This document shows positions 6,899 to 12,483 of a stretch of 12,483 bases of DNA, piece by piece. Location: NCBI GenBank assembly GCA_027002315.1, contig JALWZV010000063.1:1-12483 (forward strand). Direction: 5' to 3'. A program made the position numbers and the translations under genes. The DNA is from Candidatus Roizmanbacteria bacterium (GTDB taxonomy: Bacteria > Patescibacteriota > Microgenomatia > UBA1406 > GWC2-37-13). The notes beneath the pieces are model-generated. The model was not told the DNA's origin. It worked only from the letters and a program-made list of their open reading frames with translations, and ran no database searches. How positions within the stretch are numbered: the stretch's first letter is position 1; the number at the start of each line of letters is the position of its first letter.

Positions 6899-7782
6899 TT
6901 GTCTTTTTTCGAAAGTAAATTTATTAGCGAGTACACAATCTTGTTTACTACATAAAAATTGTGCCTTTCATAGTGTTTTTTATAAAAAATTCTCATCGCA
7001 TCATAAAAATAAAATCTTGTTTTCTTGCGAATAGTGTTGCTTTCGTGACTTAATCCGCTTTTGTACTTTAGATGTAAAACAGAAAATTTTGGATAATACA
7101 CAAGATATTTGTTCGCTTCCTTTATCCTAAAAGCCAAGTCCAAATCTTCTCCGTACATAAAAAACTCTTCATCAAAACCACCTAATTTTTTAATAACTGC
7201 AGATTTTACTAAAAAGAACGCTCCGCTCACTGCATCTATTCTGTGCACCTTTCGAATATCTTTACCCAATCCATGATAGCCGCCAAAAACTCTATTTAAA
7301 TACGGAACCTTGCTGAAGAGTCTTTCCAAACGAGAAAAATAACAAAACGAGTTCCATAAGGTAGGAAAACCTCTATGAGAGGCCGGATCAATCTTTCCAG
7401 ATGGTAAAACAACCTTAACAGTCAAACCAGCGCAGTTTTTATTTTGTTCCAGATAGTTTATCAGAGATGAAAATTTGAGACCTTCTTGTACTAAAGCGTC
7501 TGAATTCAACAACAAAATATATTTTCCTTTAGAGAACTTTATGCCGATATTATTCGCTTTGGAGTAGCCAACATTTTTCTTATTCTTGATGAGAACAAAG
7601 TTTTTATACCTCAAGCTTAGTTTCTCCAACAACTCAATAGATCCATCGGTGGAGGCATTGTCCACAACAATAACCTCAAAAAGTAAGTTGTCCTTGTTCA
7701 AGCTTAAGTATAAACTTTCTAAAGATTTTTTAATAATCTCTTTCGTGTTAAAATAAATTATTATTACAGAAATATCTTTCAT
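6895..7782 (-). CDS. glycosyltransferase family 2, rhamnosyltransferase-like
   Basis: This 295-residue GT-A enzyme shows VDNASTDGS (40-48), NVGYSKANNIGI (70-81), the metal/nucleotide-binding NSDA (93-96) in place of a classic DxD, GAFFLVKSAVIKKLGGFDEEFFMYGEDLDL (187-216 region) and the probable catalytic GED (211-213). These blocks match the WbbL-type subgroup, in which dTDP-rhamnose is a frequent donor. The window has no dTDP-rhamnose genes, so the substrate is open. The protein is soluble or peripherally membrane-bound, with a basic C-terminal tail. It heads a two-gene unit with the downstream GT4 gene (ATGA overlap). It diverges from the GT-C gene across only 29 bases. Confidence 0.87.
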   Translation of the reverse strand: MKDISVIIIYFNTKEIIKKSLESLYLSLNKDNLLFEVIVVDNASTDGSIELLEKLSLRYKNFVLIKNKKNVGYSKANNIGIKFSKGKYILLLNSDALVQEGLKFSSLINYLEQNKNCAGLTVKVVLPSGKIDPASHRGFPTLWNSFCYFSRLERLFSKVPYLNRVFGGYHGLGKDIRKVHRIDAVSGAFFLVKSAVIKKLGGFDEEFFMYGEDLDLAFRIKEANKYLVYYPKFSVLHLKYKSGLSHESNTIRKKTRFYFYDAMRIFYKKHYERHNFYVVNKIVYSLINLLSKKDK

Positions 7783-7792
7783 AGTTGTACTA

Positions 7793-7798
7793 ATTATA
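7793..7798 (-). promoter_or_regulatory. -10 element of the GT2-GT4 unit
   Basis: A perfect TATAAT on the minus strand ends 10 bases before the GT2 start codon, predicting a leader of only a few bases. It sits in the same 11-base context, TTTAGTATAAT, as the hisS promoter. It overlaps the plus-strand -10 candidate of the divergent GT-C gene. No good -35 is visible. Confidence 0.45.
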
Positions 7799-7805
7799 CT
7801 AAAAT
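7795..7805 (+). promoter_or_regulatory. -10 candidates of the GT-C gene
   Basis: Two hexamers overlap by one base: TATACT (7795-7800), 11 bases before the ATG at 7812, and TAAAAT (7800-7805), 6 bases before it. The second gives the same start-codon spacing seen at the other genes; the first fits the -10 consensus better. Both would give an mRNA with almost no leader. No Shine-Dalgarno sequence is present. Confidence 0.35.
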
Positions 7806-7811
7806 AACTGT

Positions 7812-9068
7812 ATGAAAAAGTTTGGGTTACTTTTTATTCTAATAGTCTCGGGGATAATTATATTTTTTAAATTTGGACAAATACCTGCTAATTTAGCTCT
7901 AGACGAGGTGGAGTTTACAAAACTAGCTCTCTCTCTAAGTGGAAAACCGTACACGGCATACTCAACCTACGCAACTGGGCACACAACTTTGTATTTTTAT
8001 ATATTATTATTGTTTTTTAAAATCTTTGGGGTTAGTACTATCGTATTACGCTTACCATCAGCAATTTTCGGAATAATTGGAGTTATCATATTCTGGTTTA
8101 TCTCTGAAGAAATATTTAACAACAAACTTGTTGTTTTCATCTCCACTCTTATTCTCGCAACAAGCAGATGGTACTTTTCATTCAGCCGTTTTGGATTTGA
8201 AGCAACATTATTATTTCTTTTAGAAAGTGCTAGTTTGTTGTTTTTAATAAAATTTATAAAGAAAAAGGGTGAACGTTATGCTTACCTGTCTTCATTTCTA
8301 ACAGGGTTAGCTTTCAACTCCTATGCTGCTGGACGAATATTTTTTGTATTTACACTTCCAGTTATTGCATTGGTAGTTATTCAAGCTAAAAAGAATATAA
8401 AAGAAAAAATAAAGATCCTTTCTATATCCTTAATCATTTTTATAATCACATTAATTCCTTTAGCACATAATTTTATTACACAAAGCACCACTGATACAAG
8501 AGCAACTCAAGAAATCTTTGTGCTAAATAAAAAATTGAAAACATCTAAAAAATTAGTGTTCCTAACTCAAAATATATGGAATAGTGTATCTATGTTGTTT
8601 TACAAAGGAGATGTTAATGGCAGACATAACTACCCATATAAACCAGCTATAAATATCATTCTTCAGATTTTGCTTTTATTTGGATTAAGTGTATCTATTT
8701 TAGATATCAAAAAAGATAATCAAAACAAAACAAAAATGTTGCTGTTCTATTTTTGGATTATAACATTAAGTCCAATGTTGTTAACTTATCCTTGGGAAAA
8801 CCCAAATATGTTACGTTCTTATCCCACACTCATTCCAATAATTTACTTTATTGTTTATGGAGTAAATAAAGTCATCAAAAAAAGAAGGAGCTTATCTAAA
8901 TATGTATTAGTCTTAATTCTAATCTCATCTTTATACGAGGTGAGAACCTACTTTAAATATCAAACTAAAGTATATGAACATTCTTTCACTATAAACACCA
9001 CCTTAAAGCACTTATGGAAATCCAAAGATATATATTTAGATCATAAAGAAATTATTAAGAAGTACTGA
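7812..9068 (+). CDS. GT-C membrane glycosyltransferase (family 39/ArnT-like, PMT_2 type)
   Basis: This 418-residue protein is mostly hydrophobic, with about nine or ten likely membrane segments: the first at residues 4-20, then several between about 58 and 220, and a final group at about 280-385. The first outside loop has Asp31-Glu32 in LALDEVEFTKLALSL, at the place of the catalytic acid of GT-C enzymes of the ArnT/protein O-mannosyltransferase type. GHTTLYFY and the RFGFEA block follow, both typical of this group. Such enzymes transfer a sugar from a polyprenyl-phosphate donor on the outer face of the membrane to lipid, glycan or protein; the target here is unknown. The length is somewhat short for ArnT, and no large soluble C-terminal domain is present. 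It stands alone on plus, and its stop lies 7 bases from the end of the convergent rpsI gene. Confidence 0.82.
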   Translation: MKKFGLLFILIVSGIIIFFKFGQIPANLALDEVEFTKLALSLSGKPYTAYSTYATGHTTLYFYILLLFFKIFGVSTIVLRLPSAIFGIIGVIIFWFISEEIFNNKLVVFISTLILATSRWYFSFSRFGFEATLLFLLESASLLFLIKFIKKKGERYAYLSSFLTGLAFNSYAAGRIFFVFTLPVIALVVIQAKKNIKEKIKILSISLIIFIITLIPLAHNFITQSTTDTRATQEIFVLNKKLKTSKKLVFLTQNIWNSVSMLFYKGDVNGRHNYPYKPAINIILQILLLFGLSVSILDIKKDNQNKTKMLLFYFWIITLSPMLLTYPWENPNMLRSYPTLIPIIYFIVYGVNKVIKKRRSLSKYVLVLILISSLYEVRTYFKYQTKVYEHSFTINTTLKHLWKSKDIYLDHKEIIKKY

Positions 9069-9075
9069 TTGAGTG

Positions 9076-9540
9076 TTATCTCTTTGGACTCTGTTTCTTC
9101 CTTCTAGCTCTACCTCCAGTTCCAACCTTTCTTCTCTCTCTGATTCTCGAATCACGTGTTAACAAACCATTTTTCTTAAGAATAGGTCTATAAGAATCAT
9201 CCACTTTCTCTAAAGCACGTGCTAATCCAAGAACGACAGCGTCAAGTTGTCCATTTTTGCCTCCGCCTTTTGTGATTATAGAAATAGCAAATCTATCTTC
9301 AGAGTCACAAACCTTTAGAGGTAATAAATAACTAGCTTTTTGTGAAGGTAATGGAAAATATTCGCTAATCTTCTTCCTGTTAACATAAATCTCGCCCTTT
9401 TTTATTTTAAAATCAGACTTCTTGTCAACAGTTACCTCTTTTTTATTATTTACAAGATACAATCTAACCAGAGCGACTGATTCTTTTCTTTTACCTATAG
9501 CTCCAAAATAGCTTAACTTTTTTTTAACTTTTATACTCAT
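9076..9540 (-). CDS. rpsI: 30S ribosomal protein S9 (uS9)
   Basis: This 154-residue protein is a component of the 30S subunit head, with a C-terminal tail that reaches toward P-site tRNA. The family pattern is clear: GAIGKRKESVALVRL at about 13-27, YVNRKKISEYFP near 52-63, KGGGKNGQLDAVVLGLARALEK near 91-112, RPILKKNGLLTRDSRIRERRKVG and a basic end QSPKR. The usual end is FSKR, so the Arg is kept while the residues before it vary. The start lies 5 bases after the rplM stop with no Shine-Dalgarno sequence. It is the last gene of the ribosomal operon. No terminator is seen before the convergent GT-C gene, whose stop is 7 bases away. Confidence 0.95.
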   Translation of the reverse strand: MSIKVKKKLSYFGAIGKRKESVALVRLYLVNNKKEVTVDKKSDFKIKKGEIYVNRKKISEYFPLPSQKASYLLPLKVCDSEDRFAISIITKGGGKNGQLDAVVLGLARALEKVDDSYRPILKKNGLLTRDSRIRERRKVGTGGRARRKKQSPKR

Positions 9541-9545
9541 ATCAA

Positions 9546-9986
9546 TTAATTATTACTTTTAGAAAACTTATTAACAAAAGGGTGTTTGTCATCCTTAAAA
9601 ACATGCAATCTCCCCATTCTTTTTTTTCTCTGTTTATTTTTTGGAAGCATACCAGACACTGCTCTTTTAATAATCTCTTCTGGACGAGATGTAAGCATCT
9701 TTTCAAAAGTCTTAACTTTAAGACCTCCTGGATATCCAGAATAACTTTTATATTCCTTCTGCATAGATTTATTTCCTGTAACAATAATCTTACTTGCATT
9801 GATTACAACAACGTAATCACCCATATCTAAATAAGAAACGTAGTTCCTTTTATTTTTTCCCTGTAATAGTCTTGCTATTTTAGTTGCAACACGACCTAGA
9901 ACTTGATTATTACAATCAATCAAGTGCCATTTTCTTACAATTTCCTTTTTCTTCACCGATTTTGTTATCTCTGTTAATTTGCTCAT
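9546..9986 (-). CDS. rplM: 50S ribosomal protein L13 (uL13)
   Basis: This 146-residue protein is an early-assembling component of the 50S subunit. KWHLIDCNNQVLGRVATKIARLL (19-41), YLDMGDYVVVINASKI (52-67), KSYSGYPGGLK (80-90) and AVSGMLPKNKQRKKRMGRLHVF (109-130) match the family across its full length. Its start codon shares the ATGA with the stop of rplQ, so the two are probably translated in a coupled way. In many bacteria truA separates rplQ from rplM; here it is absent. Confidence 0.96.
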   Translation of the reverse strand: MSKLTEITKSVKKKEIVRKWHLIDCNNQVLGRVATKIARLLQGKNKRNYVSYLDMGDYVVVINASKIIVTGNKSMQKEYKSYSGYPGGLKVKTFEKMLTSRPEEIIKRAVSGMLPKNKQRKKRMGRLHVFKDDKHPFVNKFSKSNN

Positions 9987-10396
9987 TTTGTTGGGTTCTT
10001 TTTATCACTTTTAACTTTTTTATCTTTTTTAGTTTTGCTCTCTATCTCAAAAACAAAGCTCACTCTCGCCATTTTGGCAGAATCTAATCTCGAGGAAAAC
10101 ATCTTATTTACCTTTATATATCCACCTGTTATATCGTTAATTTTGGGACCAATCTCGTCGAATAGTTTTGTTACAATTTTCGGTGAAAAATATCTTAATA
10201 AATAATTTTTATTAGATTCTGTCTTGTTTTTTGACTTATGTAAAAGTCTATCCATAAAAGATTTTAATAGCTTTGCTCTAGTTAATGTTGTCTCAATACT
10301 ACCATCACGAATCAAGTTAAAACTAAGCTTTTTTAAAAGAGCTTTATTAGCATCACGACCTTTACCGATTTTTACCTTTTTAACTTGATGTCTCAC
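9983..10396 (-). CDS. rplQ: 50S ribosomal protein L17 (bL17)
   Basis: This 137-residue bacterial-specific protein of the 50S subunit begins MRHQVKKVKIGKG, the expected L17 start, which fixes the start at a GTG, the only non-ATG start among the genes here. KALLKKLSFNLIRDGSIETTLTRAKLLKSFMDRLL covers about residues 19-53. FSPKIVTKLFDEIGPK and GGYIKVNKMFSSRLDSAKMARVSF complete the conserved core. A lysine-rich tail of about 18 residues follows. It lies 5 bases after rpoA and overlaps rplM by four bases. Confidence 0.95.
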   Translation of the reverse strand: MRHQVKKVKIGKGRDANKALLKKLSFNLIRDGSIETTLTRAKLLKSFMDRLLHKSKNKTESNKNYLLRYFSPKIVTKLFDEIGPKINDITGGYIKVNKMFSSRLDSAKMARVSFVFEIESKTKKDKKVKSDKKNPTK

Positions 10397-10401
10397 CTTG
10401 A

Positions 10402-11322
10402 TTAAAAATCAATTTGTAATCTCTTTAACTCTTCCTCTATCAAAGAAAGAGACTTCTTTCCAACCCCTTTGAGCTCGACTAACTGATCTTTACCTGTCTT
10501 GATCAAATCTGCTACTGTCTCTATTTTTGCTCTCAATAAAGCATTGATCACCCTTGATGGAAGATTGAGTTCATCAATTATAATATCCTCAAGTCTTTTT
10601 TCCATCTCTTTTTGCTTTTCTGTGTCAACATCAACAGTGTGTTTCTGTTCCTCATCTTTTCCAGAAAGAATATAACTAAAAAAATCGCTTAGTATCTCTG
10701 AAGCTTGTTTTAATGCATCGTCTGGTTTAATACTACCATCCGTATCTATTTTTAATATGAGTTTGTCAAAGTTAGTCTTACTTCCTACACGTGTCTCCTC
10801 TACTTTGTAATTAACTTCTTTTACAGGTGAGAAATACGCATTCACAGGAATATAACCAAACTCTTTCTTTTCCTGTTCTTTAGAGCCTAACTTTCCAACT
10901 GCTTTCTTAACCATTATGTCTATAACTAACTTAGTTTTTGAATCAGTAACCTCAGCTATATACAAATCTCCATTAACTACCTCTATTTCCCCTTTAAAGT
11001 CTTTTCCATAAATCTTTCCTGTTCCTTTCTTTTCTAGATGTAATGAATATTCTCCTTCTCTCGGAGCATTAAATCTTAGTTGTTTGAGATTTAAAATTAT
11101 ATCTAAAACGGCCTCCTTAACTCCCTTAATTGTCGAGAACATATGAGACACTCCATCTATCTTTACTTGAACAACAGCGCTTCCCTCTAAAGAAGACAAT
11201 AACGTTCTTCTTAACGCATTACCTAAACTATGGCCGAAACTAAAAGGTAACGGAGAAAAGATAAACTCGCCATGAGTATCACTTAGATTCTTTACTTTCG
11301 TGTAAAAATTTGGTTTTATCAT
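10402..11322 (-). CDS. rpoA: DNA-directed RNA polymerase subunit alpha
   Basis: This 306-residue subunit dimerises and starts assembly of RNA polymerase. The N-terminal domain carries GHSLGNALRRTLLSSLEG (30-47), the family's dimerisation signature. The linker at about 222-245 is charged. The C-terminal domain, about 246-306, keeps residues equivalent to those that contact UP-element DNA in E. coli: Arg257 and Asn260 in LPSRVINAL, and Gly288, Lys290 and Ser291 in GVGKKSL. Promoter upstream contacts should therefore still be possible. It is slightly shorter than E. coli alpha (329). The gap to rpsD is 27 bases without a clear Shine-Dalgarno sequence or strong promoter, so it is read with the operon. 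Confidence 0.96.
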   Translation of the reverse strand: MIKPNFYTKVKNLSDTHGEFIFSPLPFSFGHSLGNALRRTLLSSLEGSAVVQVKIDGVSHMFSTIKGVKEAVLDIILNLKQLRFNAPREGEYSLHLEKKGTGKIYGKDFKGEIEVVNGDLYIAEVTDSKTKLVIDIMVKKAVGKLGSKEQEKKEFGYIPVNAYFSPVKEVNYKVEETRVGSKTNFDKLILKIDTDGSIKPDDALKQASEILSDFFSYILSGKDEEQKHTVDVDTEKQKEMEKRLEDIIIDELNLPSRVINALLRAKIETVADLIKTGKDQLVELKGVGKKSLSLIEEELKRLQIDF

Positions 11323-11349
11323 AAAAATACAGAAAACTTTTAAATAAAA

Positions 11350-11970
11350 TTAACGTGAATAAAACTCTACAACATGTCTCGTGCTGACCAACCTATCAAC
11401 TAATTCTGTGTTCGGTTCAGATACCAACTCTCCTACTTTACCCTTTCTCTTCATCCATTTAGGAATAATTATATCTTTATTGCTTAAAACCTCTTTAACA
11501 TATGGAATTGAGGCTGTTTTCTCGTTTAAAAATGATATTTTATCTCCCACCTTTACTTGATAAGAAGGTATATCTAACTTCTTACCATTAACAGCTATAT
11601 GTCCATGAGTAACTAGTTGTCTAGCACTCGCTATCGTTGGAGCTAATCCTAATCTGAAAACAACTGTGTCCAGTCTTTTTTCTAAGAAACCAACCATAAA
11701 CAACGCCGTATTACCTCTTTTTTCTATAGCTCTTTTGAAATAACTTTTTAGTTTCTTCTCGGAGACCAAAAAGAGAAAACGTAATTTTTGCTTTTCTCTT
11801 AGCTGTCTTCCATGTTCTGTTAGTTTTCTATAACGCCTAACACCATGTTGACCTGGTTTTATATTGAGTCGTTTTAACAATGACGCATAGGCCTTAGATC
11901 CAGGTGTTTTTAATCCTAAATCTACACCTTCTCTTCGTGACAATCTATTTTTTGGACCTGTGTATCTCAT
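11350..11970 (-). CDS. rpsD: 30S ribosomal protein S4 (uS4), cysteine-free form
   Basis: This 206-residue protein starts 30S assembly by binding 16S rRNA. It opens MRYTGPKNRLSRREG and continues with KPGQHG (38-43). The S4 RNA-binding domain at about 97-160 contains KRLDTVVFRLGLAPTIASARQLVTHGHIAVNGK. The zinc-binding form has cysteines at the positions of Asn8 and Ser11; here they are lost and the protein has no cysteine at all, so it is the zinc-independent type. The gene ends WMKRKGKVGEL and VSTRHVVEFYSR, both normal. It starts 9 bases after the rpsK stop. An AAGGAG lies too far upstream (about 16 bases) and within the rpsK end, so it is probably coding only. Confidence 0.96.
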   Translation of the reverse strand: MRYTGPKNRLSRREGVDLGLKTPGSKAYASLLKRLNIKPGQHGVRRYRKLTEHGRQLREKQKLRFLFLVSEKKLKSYFKRAIEKRGNTALFMVGFLEKRLDTVVFRLGLAPTIASARQLVTHGHIAVNGKKLDIPSYQVKVGDKISFLNEKTASIPYVKEVLSNKDIIIPKWMKRKGKVGELVSEPNTELVDRLVSTRHVVEFYSR

Positions 11971-11979
11971 ATAAATTTA

Positions 11980-12360
11980 TTAATTTCTCCTTAATTTTGG
12001 TGGTCGAACACCATTATGAGGAACTGGTGTAATGTCAACAACTTTTGTAATATCCAGATCTATGTTTTTCAAAACTCTCAATGCTGCTTGCCTTCCCGGT
12101 CCTATTCCTTTAACATAGACCTCTACTTCTTTAAGTTTATTATCATTAATTGTTTTCTTTAGTGTTGTTTCAACAGTAATTGTTGCAGCATAAGGAGTTG
12201 ATTTTCTAGTTCCTTTAAAACCAAACATTCCACATGATCCAGTTGCTATAACCTTTCCATCCATATCTGTGATAGTTATCAATGTGTTATTAAAGGTTGC
12301 GATAATATACACCTTTCCTGACTCCACAATTCTAATTTTTTTTGTTCTTTTTTTCTTCAT
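11980..12360 (-). CDS. rpsK: 30S ribosomal protein S11 (uS11)
   Basis: This 126-residue protein of the 30S platform lines the mRNA exit region. Its core reads IIATFNNTLITITDMDG (about 19-35), GFKGTRKSTPYAA (47-59), VKGIGPGRQAALRVL (83-97) and the highly conserved DITPVPHNGVRPPKLRR near the end. The common SSAG is replaced by GSCG before the GFKG block, a mild change. The start is 25 bases after the rpsM stop; the gap is almost all A/T and has no Shine-Dalgarno sequence. Confidence 0.96.
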   Translation of the reverse strand: MKKKRTKKIRIVESGKVYIIATFNNTLITITDMDGKVIATGSCGMFGFKGTRKSTPYAATITVETTLKKTINDNKLKEVEVYVKGIGPGRQAALRVLKNIDLDITKVVDITPVPHNGVRPPKLRRN

Positions 12361-12385
12361 TAATTAAAATATTTATTTCAAATTA

Positions 12386-12483
12386 TTAACCCTTTTTCTT
12401 CTGTTGACCTTGCTGATCAAGCTTTGCCCATGCTTCCTTGCTTAGTGCTCCTATAGTTCTTCTCTTACCTCTTTTAACTCTTG
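12386..12483 (-). CDS. rpsM: 30S ribosomal protein S13 (uS13), C-terminal 31 residues, cut by the right edge
   Basis: Reading back from the right edge, 31 codons in one frame end with TAA at 12386-12388. The peptide starts RVKRGKRRTIGAL and ends in QQKKKG. The basic stretch RVKRGKRR fits the end of uS13, where NAR-T-R-G--- is usual, and the position directly before rpsK is the standard place of rpsM. The rest of the gene and the operon promoter lie beyond the edge. The extra tail SKEAWAKLDQQGQQ after the basic part is longer than in E. coli. The call rests mainly on position plus the basic motif. Confidence 0.75.
   Translation of the reverse strand, partial: RVKRGKRRTIGALSKEAWAKLDQQGQQKKKG

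Noticed and set aside
9542..9799. Open frame of 85 codons on minus inside rplM
   Set aside because: It overlaps the certain L13 gene in another frame, resembles no protein I know, and is explained by the low stop density of that frame.
374..10396. UGA recoded as glycine (SR1/Gracilibacteria code)
   Set aside because: UGA ends the sugar transferase, both GT genes with ATGA overlaps, GT-C and rplQ at normal family lengths.
11982..11995. AAGGAG upstream of rpsD as a ribosome binding site
   Set aside because: It is about 16 bases from the start codon and lies within the last codons of rpsK (Leu-Arg-Arg-Asn), so it is most simply coding.
1..12483. tRNA, rRNA, CRISPR arrays, insertion sequences, phage genes or riboswitches
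   Set aside because: I looked on both strands; all gaps are 88 bases or shorter, and none shows a cloverleaf, direct repeat series, terminal inverted repeats or transposase-like sequence.

Overview
The window looks like a piece of a bacterial chromosome from the Candidate Phyla Radiation (Patescibacteria), most likely a Microgenomates-type lineage. This is inferred from the low GC, very tight packing, short ribosomal proteins with lysine-rich tails, a cysteine-free uS4, an rpsM-rpsK-rpsD-rpoA-rplQ-rplM-rpsI order with no truA, and a DUF4012-like protein. No 16S rRNA or other decisive marker is present, so the assignment is moderate. TAA, TGA and TAG all end recognisable genes, so the ordinary bacterial code applies and the UGA-glycine code of SR1/Gracilibacteria does not.

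Right part (9076-12483, minus strand): the end of rpsM, then rpsK, rpsD, rpoA, rplQ, rplM and rpsI form one ribosomal protein/RNA polymerase operon whose promoter lies beyond the right edge. Gaps are 5-27 bases, except that rplQ and rplM overlap by an ATGA.

Middle (3636-9068): a cluster of surface-glycan genes in mixed orientation. A GT-C (family 39-like) membrane glycosyltransferase runs on plus (7812-9068). A GT2 and a GT4 enzyme (7782-5813) run on minus and overlap by ATGA. A GT4 enzyme and a mannose-1-phosphate guanylyltransferase (3636-5821) run on plus and also overlap by ATGA. The GT4 and manC-like genes that meet at 5813-5821 overlap tail to tail.

Left part (10-3547, minus strand): rarA, hisS, a polyprenyl-phosphate sugar-1-phosphate transferase, and a 110-residue DUF4012-like N-terminus that stops at an in-frame TAG at the left edge.

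Reading the glycan genes together (inference): the sugar-1-phosphate transferase would prime a lipid carrier, ManC would supply GDP-mannose, the GT4/GT2 enzymes would extend the chain in the cytoplasm, and the GT-C enzyme would add a sugar outside from a lipid-linked donor. No flippase, polymerase or ligase is in the window.

The most distinctive regulatory feature is that genes opening a transcription unit have a -10-like hexamer only about 6-13 bases before the start codon and no Shine-Dalgarno sequence, which suggests leaderless or nearly leaderless mRNAs. I found no tRNA, rRNA, CRISPR array, insertion sequence or convincing intrinsic terminator, and no non-coding stretch longer than 88 bases. 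I saw no clear evidence of a wholly new biological system.
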